DNA from: an uncultured Bacteroidales bacterium
GTDB taxonomy: Bacteria; Bacteroidota; Bacteroidia; Bacteroidales; Bacteroidaceae
Assembly: GCA_902801485.1 (NCBI GenBank)
Contig: CADCIP010000016.1
Coordinates: 1 to 64,000, forward strand
Reading direction: 5' to 3'
Length of the DNA: 64,000 nucleotides
The first letter of the stretch is position 1. Every line of letters begins with the position of its first letter. Shown here piece after piece: positions 8,796 through 16,280 of the stretch. The notes beneath the pieces are model-generated. The model was not told the DNA's origin and made no database searches. It saw only the letters and a list, made by a program, of their open reading frames with translations. Both the position numbers and the translations under genes were made by a program.

Positions 8796-10259
8796 TTATT
8801 TTGTCAAAATATGTTCCAGCGTGATGTCTGGATTGGATTCTCCGAACACATCTTTCTTCAGCTTGAGCTTGCGATGCTGAACGGCTGAAATGGAGATACA
8901 GTAGATGTTTCCGATGGCACGATTGCTGATGCCAAGTCTCGTGAGAAGACACAGTCGGATATCGTCTTCCTGCATATTGGGGTACTGCTCACGGATGTTG
9001 GCAAAGCGATTGTTATCGATGGCATTAAGCGTTCGTTCTATCTCGCTCCATTCGTTCGGGCTGAGATAGATGAATGAATCGCCACCTTTATTGAGCTTCT
9101 TCATCACTTCTGTACGTTCGAGAATAAAATTCTGTAGGAAAGACACTACTTCGTTTGCCTGATGCAACAGGATTCTCTGATGTTCAGCCTCCTGCAGGAG
9201 TTGACGTTTCTCCTGTTCCTGCATGAGCAGTTCGTTTTCCAGTTTCGATTGCTCGTATTCCCGTTGCTGACGAAGCATACGGATACGATAGCGAAGTGCT
9301 ATCACCGCTACGAAGATGACGATAATAGCTGCAATAATAACAATCAGGAGCGTTCGTCCATAAATCTGTGAAAGGTATTCCAGCTGCTGGTTCTCCATTT
9401 CCTGACGCAACGTTTCCTGATAGTACTCATCCTTCTGTTCAAGTGCCTTGTAATAGAAGTCCTCTATCTGTCCGAAGGCTTCTGCTACGCTGTCTTCCAG
9501 TTGTGTGGCTCCCATCCGTCGGAGCGCTATCCTGGCAAGGTTGCTCTTCACAATATAAGCCATGTGAACATCATTGCCTGCCTCAATCTGTCGATAGGCT
9601 ATTTCTGCCGAATCAAGCATGTTAAGGCTGAGGTAACTACGAGCCAACACTTGTAGTATGCCAGGCCTCAGGTCGGTAGTCGCTACTGATTCAGCCTGAT
9701 GAGCGTAATCGAGTGCCTGACGATAGTCTTCCTTGGCCCAAGCAATGTTAGCAAGGCTGGTAAGTGTCTGGCACATCAGATCGAACCCCCTCTCTCGGTC
9801 TCCCCCCGAAGGAGGGAGAAGAGTCGCTGCAATGTCGTAGGCACGACGGGTGTAATCGAGTGCCTCGTCGTATGAACCATCTGTGGTGAAAGCTACTTGT
9901 GCAGCGTAAGTTCCTGCATAATCGAGCAGGATAACATAATTGTGCTCATCGTCGGGATGCTGCTCATAAATGGCAAGGGATTTCCTCATCAGTTGCAAAG
10001 CCTTCTCTGGGTTGCTCTGCGACAAGGCTTGCGCCAATCGCTGGTACGCGATGTAATTGGTATGCCAATCCTGAGACTCTTCCGCCAGTTGGATGGCTTT
10101 TCGCAGCAAAGTCTCACCCAGACGGATGCTGTCGTTGGCCAAAGCAGCTTCTGCATCCTCCAGACACGCTGCTGCCGTCTGTGACGTCGTCTCCTCCTGT
10201 CGGCCACAAGCCATCAGCAGGACGCCTAAAATAAATATGTATAATGTTCTGGCATACAT
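8796..10259 (-). CDS. Membrane-anchored TPR/HTH transcriptional regulator
   Basis: 487 aa from the ATG at 10259, where a lipoprotein-type leader with the lipobox LLMACG begins. Residues about 30-300 are tetratricopeptide-like helices (for example AIQLAEESQDWHTNYIAYQR). A membrane helix (LLIVIIAAIIVIFVAVIALRY) lies near 310-330, then a coiled coil. The C-terminal region ends in a helix-turn-helix-like domain (LCLLTRLGISNRAIGNIYCISISAVQHRK). Bacteroidota proteins of this plan sense outside the membrane and bind DNA inside; the input is unknown. A palindromic element at 9785-9823 adds about a dozen residues (LPPSGGDRERG) between two TPR helices. It probably controls the LRR gene 12 nt downstream. 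Confidence 0.82.
   Translation of the reverse strand: MYARTLYIFILGVLLMACGRQEETTSQTAAACLEDAEAALANDSIRLGETLLRKAIQLAEESQDWHTNYIAYQRLAQALSQSNPEKALQLMRKSLAIYEQHPDDEHNYVILLDYAGTYAAQVAFTTDGSYDEALDYTRRAYDIAATLLPPSGGDRERGFDLMCQTLTSLANIAWAKEDYRQALDYAHQAESVATTDLRPGILQVLARSYLSLNMLDSAEIAYRQIEAGNDVHMAYIVKSNLARIALRRMGATQLEDSVAEAFGQIEDFYYKALEQKDEYYQETLRQEMENQQLEYLSQIYGRTLLIVIIAAIIVIFVAVIALRYRIRMLRQQREYEQSKLENELLMQEQEKRQLLQEAEHQRILLHQANEVVSFLQNFILERTEVMKKLNKGGDSFIYLSPNEWSEIERTLNAIDNNRFANIREQYPNMQEDDIRLCLLTRLGISNRAIGNIYCISISAVQHRKLKLKKDVFGESNPDITLEHILTK
9785..9823. repeat. In-frame G/C-rich palindromic element in the regulator gene
   Basis: The segment has the form CCCCCTCTCTCGGTC then TCCCCCC-GAA-GGAGGGA, a near-perfect inverted repeat. 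Its left part resembles the reverse complement of the element in the GH125 signal peptide (GCCCCTCTCTGACTCCCCC). It is in frame and encodes a Gly/Pro/Arg-rich insert. Confidence 0.65.
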
Positions 10260-10289
10260 GATTGCTGTATTTTTTTCATTTCCCGGTGG

Positions 10290-10297
10290 CAAAGTTA
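10290..10297 (-). promoter_or_regulatory. -7 box of the regulator gene
   Basis: TAACTTTG on the minus strand matches TAnnTTTG and lies about 30 nt upstream of the chosen ATG at 10259. No clear TTTG is seen at the -33 position. Confidence 0.5.
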
Positions 10298-10324
10298 CAA
10301 CATTATTTTAAATGTCATGTCAGT

Positions 10325-10414
10325 TACCCCATGGAAAGTTCGGAATCTATGAGATATTACAAATAGCTGATAATCCGTTAATTACAGAAACCAAAGCACA
10401 ATACCCCATGGAAA
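10325..10414. promoter_or_regulatory. Direct repeats upstream of the regulator gene
   Basis: The 13-mer TACCCCATGGAAA occurs at 10325-10337 and 10402-10414, a distance of 77 bp, with a partial copy (GCATGGAAA) near 10431. They lie just upstream of the -7 box of the TPR/HTH regulator and contain the palindrome CCATGG. They could be operator half-sites, but nothing in the sequence proves binding. Confidence 0.35.
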
Positions 10415-10483
10415 ATTTTTACCAAGGGCATGGAAAGTGATGAAAGATGTGTCAGAAAGTCGTCTAAACGGATATGCTTACAC

Positions 10484-10520
10484 AAAAAACAAAACCATCA
10501 ACTCCGAAGAGTGATGGTTT
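10484..10520 (-). terminator. Intrinsic terminator, minus strand
   Basis: The inverted repeat AAACCATCA (10492-10500) and TGATGGTTT (10512-10520) forms a 9-bp stem. On the minus strand it is followed by TGTTTTTTG. It would stop transcripts coming from the Rpn-like relic just upstream of it on that strand. Confidence 0.65.
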
Positions 10521-10564
10521 GTATATTTGGGGCTCGAAGTGCTCGCTTCCGTGATTTACCATTA

Positions 10565-10705
10565 TTATAATTCCTCAATTTCTCTTATTGTGAGACCTGT
10601 AGCTTCTGCTATTTGTTCGTTAGTTAAACCCATCTATTTCAGGTTCGTTGCCGTTTCAATTGATTTGATATAAACCGCATTGTCTATTTCAGAGTAGCGT
10701 TATTG
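10565..10705 (-). pseudogene. Relic of an Rpn-type PD-(D/E)XK nuclease / transposase-like gene
   Basis: The minus strand encodes SIETATNLK, a TAG stop at 10634-10636, then MGLTNEQIAEATGLTIREI and a final stop. This ending is typical of the C terminus of Rpn family recombination-promoting nucleases (the pattern is GL-x-EQIA-x-x-TGLT-x-x-EIE). Only about 45 residues remain and an upstream in-frame stop closes the frame, so the gene is dead. A terminator follows at 10484-10520. Confidence 0.6.
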
Positions 10706-11120
10706 TTTGTTTCCATTTGCAAAGATACGATTAAGTGAGAGAAGAACAAAATATTTCTTCTGAACCGAAAAAAGCAGCGAGAGCTAAAGAATGCTCACTT
10801 TCGCCTAGCCGAGTCGCAATTGAGCAAGGTGAAGTACACGCTAACCGCTAACCGATTAAGCGCTAACCGATAATTCTCAGTTCTCAATTCTCAATTTGAT
10901 AAAGACCTTTAACCATGAACCCTTAACCGTAAGTGCCATCAGACATCAGCATTTATCAAGCCGAACATCCACAAATCTTCATGTCCTGTAGGACGGGCCA
11001 AGTAATGAGTCTTCACCTGGCTGGCAGAAGACCGTATTGCCTCCTACCTGATGAGTCCTGACGTTTTTGTGTTAATTTTTATTATAATATGATTATTATA
11101 TCATGATAATTAAAGTATAA
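10706..11120. repeat. Repeat-rich intergenic region upstream of the AAA ATPase gene
   Basis: No intact gene is visible. At 10761-10782 and near 10808-10825 are pieces (gaaccgaaaaaagcagcgag, gccgagtcgc) matching, in reverse orientation, the repeat at 32464-32777. From about 10840 to 10900 come phrase repeats (cgctaacc, ttctcaa). At 10910-10950 is the aacccttaaccgtaagtg phrase also found at 140-185. A stretch at 10965-11060 may be an eroded coding fragment, but I cannot identify it. Confidence 0.5.
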
Positions 11121-11124
11121 TAAT

Positions 11125-11132
11125 TATCTTTG
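11125..11132 (+). promoter_or_regulatory. -7 box of the AAA ATPase gene
   Basis: TATCTTTG matches TAnnTTTG and lies 21 nt upstream of the ATG at 11154. The preceding 60 nt are extremely A/T-rich. Confidence 0.55.
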
Positions 11133-11153
11133 TAGCGAGAAAAAACAAAAAGT

Positions 11154-12278
11154 ATGGTAAACAACCCTTTTATACTCTATGGTTATGAGTCAGAAAAGTA
11201 CTTTTGTGACAGAAAGACTGAGACGCAAGAACTGAAACGCCTGGTTACAAACGGCAACCATGTAGCATTAATTGCACCAAGACGCATTGGCAAAACAGGA
11301 TTGATTGAGAATCTCTTTCACCAGAAAGACATTCAGCGGGATTACTTCACGTTTCTCGTAGATATTTATGCCACAAAGAATATCGAAGAGTTGATAATGG
11401 CCATGGGGGCATCCATGCTATCCTCTTTGCGCCCAAAAGGTGCCAAGGTAATACAGAAGTTTGTCAACATCCTGTCTTCTTTACGTACAGGCATTTCCTT
11501 TGATGCAATGGGAAATCCCACGTGGAATGTGGAAATTGGAGACATCCACCTGCCAAGGACAACCTTAGACGAGATATTCGAATATATCAATACAGCCGAC
11601 AAACCTTGCATTATTGCCATTGACGAATTCCAGACAGTAGCCGACTACCATGATGATAAGGTTGAAGCTATCCTGCGCACATATATTCAGCACTGCAGGA
11701 ATGCTCAGTTTATTTTCTCTGGTTCACAACGCACCATGATGGGTGAAATTTTCCTCAGCCCGTCCCGACCGTTTTACCAAAGTACTTCAATGATGAACAT
11801 TGGCTGTATCCCTGTGGAAAAATACTCCAAGTTTGCGCAAGGGTTATTTAAGGAAGCGGACAAAGATATTACTACCGACATAATTGAAAAAACATATCAG
11901 CAATTTGATGGCATCACATGGTATGTTCAGCGCGTAATGAATGAGTTCTTTTCTCTCACGCCTCAACATGGCGTCTGCGATGAGACAATGCTGGATACAG
12001 CTATTAAGAACATACTACGAGCAAACGAGTTCACATACCAATCCCTGCTGTTCCAGTTGCCTATAAAGCAGAAAGAATTGCTGATGGCTATTTCCAAGAA
12101 AGGAAAGGCCCAAAACCTAACGTCATCAGCATTTGTCAAAAAATACCGGCTTACAAGCAGCAGTAGTGTTCAGTCGGCTATGAAGGGCTTACTGGAAAAG
12201 AACTTTCTTACCTCTAATCTTGGCATTTACGAGGTTTATGACAAATTCTTTGCACTGTGGTTATTGACGCAACGATAA
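11154..12278 (+). CDS. AAA-type ATPase (ATPase_2 family)
   Basis: 374 aa. The family's opening (NNPFILYGYESEKYFCDRKTE) precedes a Walker A motif, APRRIGKTGL, near residues 43-52. A Walker B motif, CIIAIDEFQ, lies near 153-161. A sensor-like motif (FIFSGSQRTMMGEIF) and a C-terminal winged-helix region (LTSSAFVKKYRLTSSSSVQSAMKGL) follow. Related orphan STAND-like ATPases are common in Bacteroidota and have no agreed function. The gene stands alone between repeat-rich stretches whose phrase repeats are in opposite orientation on its two sides, so it may be a mobile single-gene cargo. It carries its own -7 box. Confidence 0.85.
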   Translation: MVNNPFILYGYESEKYFCDRKTETQELKRLVTNGNHVALIAPRRIGKTGLIENLFHQKDIQRDYFTFLVDIYATKNIEELIMAMGASMLSSLRPKGAKVIQKFVNILSSLRTGISFDAMGNPTWNVEIGDIHLPRTTLDEIFEYINTADKPCIIAIDEFQTVADYHDDKVEAILRTYIQHCRNAQFIFSGSQRTMMGEIFLSPSRPFYQSTSMMNIGCIPVEKYSKFAQGLFKEADKDITTDIIEKTYQQFDGITWYVQRVMNEFFSLTPQHGVCDETMLDTAIKNILRANEFTYQSLLFQLPIKQKELLMAISKKGKAQNLTSSAFVKKYRLTSSSSVQSAMKGLLEKNFLTSNLGIYEVYDKFFALWLLTQR

Positions 12279-12329
12279 AGCCACTTGTTCCTAAACAGTA
12301 AGATGGAAGAAGTCTGAGGTCTGAGGACA

Positions 12330-12445
12330 CCTATGGTTAAGGGTTAAGGGTTAGAGATGTCTGATGAATCCCGAAACTCTATTAAGCTTCTAAGCTATTA
12401 AGCAATTGAACTCTTTTCGACAACCGCTAACTGTTAACAATTAAC
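12330..12445. repeat. Phrase repeats downstream of the AAA ATPase gene
   Basis: The stretch holds ggttaagggttaagggttag, then atgtctgatg, ctattaagc units and aaccgctaactgttaac. Its reverse complement contains aacccttaaccc and catcagacat, so it belongs to the family seen at 10910-10950 but in the opposite orientation. Confidence 0.5.
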
Positions 12446-12448
12446 TGT

Positions 12449-12640
12449 TGTGTACTGATTTTGGTTGACAGTTTTTAAGCCTTGTTCTTTAACATTTGTC
12501 TACCCGTACGGAATTGGTTGACTGCCTCGTCTGAGTACAGTTGACTACTTTCATTGGAGAGGTTGACTCTTTCCTAAGAACGTAGACTTCATACAGATAT
12601 TGTTTACTCTTCATCTGTTTTTGTTTACTCCTCCATTAAA
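12449..12640. mobile_element. Possible solo end of an IS21-like element (array of GTTGACT boxes)
   Basis: Starting with TGTACTGATTTTGGTTGACA, related heptamers (GTTGACT, GTAGACT, GTTTACT) occur at about 12464, 12517, 12540, 12562, 12582, 12602 and 12622. The later ones are spaced 19-23 bp, close to two helical turns. IS21-family ends are known to carry several such internal repeats as transposase-binding sites. No istA or istB gene is present, and a truncated gene abuts the array at 12665. Identification as IS21 is inference. Confidence 0.4.
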
Positions 12641-12664
12641 CAGTTACAAATACTTCCTACCATA

Positions 12665-12940
12665 TTAGTGATCTTTGATTTTTGTACCATTTGGTAAATA
12701 TACCAAATACTCACTACCAGTAAACTGGACGTCGCCCATCACATTGCCTTCAAACTCAGCCCCAAGCTCTTTCAACTGAACTTTCACCAATCCACACACT
12801 GTCCCATTGATATCCTTTCTTGGATTCAACAATGCCGTTTGGTCCTTCACCATCGGCTCAAACTTCTTTACCTCAATGTCTTGGGCGTAAGTCAAACCAC
12901 TTAGGCCAACAAAGAACAATAATATTAATAATTTTTTCAT
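12665..12940 (-). pseudogene. Truncated PEGA-like secreted protein
   Basis: 91 aa with a signal peptide (MKKLLILLFFVGLSGLTYAQ). The body (NPRKDINGTVCGLVKVQL, then VMGDVQFTGSEYLVYLPNGTK) matches the N-terminal domain of the proteins at 19225-20142 and 21098-22144. It ends right after the LPNGTK strand with KDH and a stop, where its paralogues continue for 190 or more residues. The break lies next to the GTTGACT array, so an IS event probably removed the rest. The stub could still be made and exported. Confidence 0.65.
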
Positions 12941-13051
12941 TGTAATAGGGCGTAATTGACGCGTAGTAGTTCTAGAAAAAAATAATCATTATACAAGCAC
13001 AACAATCTATCGACTTTATCTTCTAATATCTGAGAAATTGAGCTTTTTCTT

Positions 13052-13091
13052 GGCGCAGGAGAGATATCTACATGAAAAAATCTCCTGCGCC
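13052..13091. terminator. Strong inverted repeat, possible terminator
   Basis: GGCGCAGGAGA (13052-13062) and TCTCCTGCGCC (13081-13091) form a perfect 11-bp stem with an 18-nt loop. On the plus strand it is followed by TTATTTTTATC. It sits just past the 3' end of the minus-strand gene ending at 13102, and could end transcripts of the tubulin cluster despite the weak U-run on that side. Confidence 0.5.
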
Positions 13092-13101
13092 TTATTTTTA
13101 T

Positions 13102-13512
13102 CTATTTTTTTATACCATCGATAAATGACTTAAGTTCTTCTATTAAGAATTTCACCTCATTAGATTGACCTGAAGGCGGATTAATTTTTAAGCCATTTTC
13201 ATTACTAACATCAAATTCAACATAACATTTTAGTATAGTTTCTATAATATTTATCACATCCTCGTTGCTATTTTGATAAAGGCTTTTCAACGCATCAATA
13301 GCTTTAACCTTATTCTTGCTGTACAAATTATTATTATCCATTTTTTTATTCTCACTGAGCCATATTGTTAATATTAGCATCCGACAGGCAGGCTCTTTTA
13401 TCCTGTCTTCAGCTAGTAATCTATTTGTTAATAGAGGAATACATTCCGTACCTTGTTTAGCTAATCGGCGTTGTTTCCCTGCTATCTTTCTATCTTCCTC
13501 TTCTTGCAGTTT
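13102..13512 (-). pseudogene. In-frame 3' part of the WG-repeat gene beyond a TGA stop
   Basis: This region is in the same frame as the WG gene at 13513-14829 and is open for its whole length once the single TGA at 13513-13515 is passed. It continues a charged coiled coil (KLQEEEDRKIAGKQRRL) and then a helical domain (ALKSLYQNSNEDVINIIETI and FLIEELKSFIDGIKK). The simplest reading is a CGA-to-TGA nonsense mutation that split one gene of about 575 codons. Re-initiation at ATG 13341 would give a 79-aa protein (MDNNNLYSKN...). I cannot tell which, if either, is made. Confidence 0.6.
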
Positions 13513-14829
13513 TCACTCTTCTGACAGCCGTTTGTCCGCCCTTTCTTTCTGTTCTTCAGAAATACTAATGTTACCATCCTTGTCCATGAAGCCGTACGCA
13601 GAGTATCTGTAACTAACGACCGAAAAACCTTCAGAAAAGGGAGTCGCCGAGATGTCCTGATTTACATCAAAAAGACGACACCCCGTCTTATCTATAAAAT
13701 AACAAGTCTCATAACCATCATAAACAAGATACATACCATCTGAAAAGTATTCCATTTCAAGTACCGGCTCGCCACCTTCACGTCCGCTAACAGGTAGTGT
13801 GATGGGTATGACCACATTGCCCTTTTTGTCAATAAACCCAATTTCCATGTCTTCAAATTTCCTCATAACAGAAGCGAGACCATCATGAAAATCACCTATA
13901 TCATAGTAGCCGTCGCATGAGATTACTTCGTGCCCCTCGGTGTCAATAAACGCTCCGTGGCCATCGCCAGCAACAAAGGCAAGTCCCTCACTGAAGTTTC
14001 TTACATCCGAATACTTCATTGGTATAACTACTTTGCCTGACTTGTCCATAAAGCCTTCCTTTACATTGCCATTCTTCCGCTCAGAACATTTTATGAGTCC
14101 ATCGTGGAAAGAACCATAACAGCAGATGTCCTTTGCGACTTTAAAAACCGTCTTACCTGACTTGTCAATGAAAGCCTGCCTGCCATCTTCATCTTCAACC
14201 AAGGCCAACCCCTCACTGAAATTCTCTGCTTGTATGTATCTTGTGGGAATAACCTCTTCTCCCTTGTCGTTAATATAACCATAACGAAGCGATCCATAAG
14301 ATTCAAAGTCGTCAGGGGTGCCTTGAAAAGTATAGGCCAAAGCCATGCCATCAGAGAATGCTGGTAGTATATCTTCTGCCTCACCATCAAAACTATATAC
14401 CTTTCGCTCGCAAGGTATCTGCTCTTCACCCTGACAATTGATGTAACCATATTTCCCATCTTTCACGACAAGAGCCAGCCCTTCATGGAAAGGCTTAATT
14501 TCATCATATTTCTGAACGGCTTTTATAAGTCCCCGACTCATTGCGATTTGGTACGAGTCCCTCTGCATGTACCACACCCAATAGCTAATTCCCCCAATCA
14601 AGACTACAAGCAAGACTGGTATCAAAACCTTTAACAGTTTATTTGAGTTAAAACCATTCACTCGTTCAACTTCATTCACGGGATTAGGCTTTATCTCATC
14701 TACACTATTAAGTGACACGCCAGATTCATTATCGGCAAGTATTCTCTCCATAGGACATCCACAATTAGGACATGCAGAGGCTTTATCTGATACCTCGTGC
14801 CCACATTCTTTACATTTAATTAGTGCCAT
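13513..14829 (-). CDS. Zinc-ribbon / membrane helix / WG-repeat protein
   Basis: 438 aa. The N-terminus (MALIKCKECGHEVSDKASAC) is a zinc ribbon with Cys pairs at 6/9 and 20/23. A membrane helix (LLKVLIPVLLVVLIGGISYWV) follows at about 63-85. The rest is WG-type beta repeats (for example KYGYINCQGEEQIPCE, GFIDKKGNVVIPI), predicted to lie in the periplasm. A TGA stop ends the frame, but the same frame continues to 13102, so the protein may be truncated. It shares its plan with the neighbour at 15056-16270 and, in outline, with the BIG2 protein of the tubulin operon. Function unknown. Confidence 0.85.
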   Translation of the reverse strand: MALIKCKECGHEVSDKASACPNCGCPMERILADNESGVSLNSVDEIKPNPVNEVERVNGFNSNKLLKVLIPVLLVVLIGGISYWVWYMQRDSYQIAMSRGLIKAVQKYDEIKPFHEGLALVVKDGKYGYINCQGEEQIPCERKVYSFDGEAEDILPAFSDGMALAYTFQGTPDDFESYGSLRYGYINDKGEEVIPTRYIQAENFSEGLALVEDEDGRQAFIDKSGKTVFKVAKDICCYGSFHDGLIKCSERKNGNVKEGFMDKSGKVVIPMKYSDVRNFSEGLAFVAGDGHGAFIDTEGHEVISCDGYYDIGDFHDGLASVMRKFEDMEIGFIDKKGNVVIPITLPVSGREGGEPVLEMEYFSDGMYLVYDGYETCYFIDKTGCRLFDVNQDISATPFSEGFSVVSYRYSAYGFMDKDGNISISEEQKERADKRLSEE

Positions 14830-14915
14830 AATTTCTGTTTTTTATTTTCTTCCACCTTACGGTAGAACATATAACATTTTTGATTATTATTCGCATCAAT
14901 AACGGTTAGAACATC
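14820..14915 (-). pseudogene. Fossil 3' tail of the hypothetical gene found intact upstream of the second WG gene
   Basis: The minus strand encodes KDVLTVIDANNNQKCYMFYR followed by KVEENKKQKLWH and a stop that overlaps the start region of the WG gene. It matches the extended tail at 16281-16400 (EVLAVIDANNYQKCYMFYRK). The intact arrangement places that tail directly upstream of the WG gene at 15056-16270, so this WG gene was duplicated together with the end of its upstream neighbour. Confidence 0.7.
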
Positions 14916-14936
14916 CTTTGCTTAGTAATTACAATC

Positions 14937-14980
14937 ATTAGTTCCCATTAAAATTGGGACAAGTTAAATATTAATCATTG
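14937..14980. mobile_element. IS end relic matching the IS4-type relic at 30630
   Basis: TTCCCATTAAAATTGGGAC, then AAGTTAAATATTAATCA, matches TCCCGTTAAAATTGGGAC, then GAGTTAATTATTAATCA, at 30633-30667. There the sequence directly follows the stop codon of a transposase fragment, so this is probably the same IS end. No transposase sequence is visible beyond it here. It lies between the two WG genes. Confidence 0.5.
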
Positions 14981-15055
14981 AGTCCAACTTTTTAATATGG
15001 ACACACTTCTTCATCTCTCTTTGTTTCTTTTTGTTTCTCATATGCTGATTGCGAA

Positions 15056-16270
15056 TCAAAAATCTTCATCAGTAAATGTGTCGTTTCCATTCTTATCAAC
15101 ATAGCCATAAATTTTTCTTTCACCACGAACTAAGTAAACATGTGCTAATCCTTCTGAGAATGAATATACATAGTCATACTTACAAGGAACAACTTCTTCG
15201 CCCTCTTTATTGACAAAACCCCACTTGTCATCTTTCTCTACACGTGCTAATCCTTCTGAGAATGAGGAAGCATCGACATACTTACAAGGAATAACTTCTT
15301 CGCCCTTTTTATTGATAAAACCTCGCTTGCCATTTTTCACTACAAGTGCGAATCCTTCTGAGAATGACTCTGAATAGCCATACTTACAAGGAATAACTTC
15401 TTGGCCCTCTTTATTGACAAAACCCCACTCGTCATCTTTCATTACAAGTGCCAAACCTTCTGAGAATGACTCGGCATAGTCATACTTACAAGGAATAACT
15501 TCTTCGCCCTCTTTATTGACAAAACCCCACTTGCCATCTTTCTCTACGCGTACTAATCCTTCTGAGAATGACCCTGCACCGTCATACTTACAAGGAATAA
15601 CTTCTTCGCCCTCTTTATTGACAAAACCCCACTTGCCATCTTTCTCTACAGGTGCCAATCCTTCTGAGAATGGCCAAGCATGGTCATACTTACAAGGAAT
15701 AACTTCTTCGCCCTCTTTATTGACAAAACCATGCTTGCCATTTTTCATCACTACAGGTGCTAATCCTTCTGAGAATTGCAAAGCACCGTCATACTTACAA
15801 GGAATAACTTCTTCGCCCTCTTTATTGACAAAACCCCACTCGTCATATTTCTCTACAGGTGCCAATCCTTCTGAGAATGGCCAAGCCTCTCCATACTTAC
15901 AAGGAATAACTTCTTCGCCCTCTTTATTGATAAAACCACGCTTGCCATCTTTCTGTACACATGCTAATCCTTCTAAGAATGCCCCTGCATAGTCATACTT
16001 TCGAACGGAGGCTGATAACTCTTCAGACAACTCTATTTGGCGGTTGTCATTCTTAAGGAAACAGAACATTATCATACCTAACAAAAGGATAGCCACAAAA
16101 GCCCCAATTAGAAACCCTAATTTGCTCTTTCGAGGATGTTCATTGTTTACTCTCTTAAGTTGTGCCTTTTCATCCTGTTCTACCACAGGGATAGGACAAC
16201 CACAATTGGGACATGCAGAGGCTTTATCTGATACCTCGTGCCCACATTCTTTACATTTAATTAGTGCCAT
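15056..16270 (-). CDS. Zinc-ribbon / membrane helix / WG-repeat protein with near-identical repeats
   Basis: 404 aa from the ATG at 16270, where the same MALIKCKECGHEVSDK zinc ribbon begins as in the paralogue. A membrane helix (KLGFLIGAFVAILLLGMIMF) lies near residues 50-70. Nine WG units of about 23 residues follow, with the pattern WGFVNKEGEEVIPCKYD then FSEGLAPVEKDGK. The DNA of these units is almost identical with a 69-bp period, which indicates recent expansion or homogenisation. The C-terminal repeats should face the periplasm. WG repeats are thought to mediate binding; no partner is known. The gene starts about 10 nt after the extended end of the upstream hypothetical gene. Confidence 0.87.
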   Translation of the reverse strand: MALIKCKECGHEVSDKASACPNCGCPIPVVEQDEKAQLKRVNNEHPRKSKLGFLIGAFVAILLLGMIMFCFLKNDNRQIELSEELSASVRKYDYAGAFLEGLACVQKDGKRGFINKEGEEVIPCKYGEAWPFSEGLAPVEKYDEWGFVNKEGEEVIPCKYDGALQFSEGLAPVVMKNGKHGFVNKEGEEVIPCKYDHAWPFSEGLAPVEKDGKWGFVNKEGEEVIPCKYDGAGSFSEGLVRVEKDGKWGFVNKEGEEVIPCKYDYAESFSEGLALVMKDDEWGFVNKEGQEVIPCKYGYSESFSEGFALVVKNGKRGFINKKGEEVIPCKYVDASSFSEGLARVEKDDKWGFVNKEGEEVVPCKYDYVYSFSEGLAHVYLVRGERKIYGYVDKNGNDTFTDEDF

Positions 16271-16280
16271 AATTCCTATT

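Noticed and set aside
15516-15992. 158-codon plus-strand frame opposite the WG gene
   Set aside because: It is the repetitive antisense shadow of the 69-bp WG units.
15100-16000. CRISPR array
   Set aside because: The regular repeats are coding WG units without unique spacers; no cas genes are present. The LRR and 64-bp tRNA repeats fail for the same reason.
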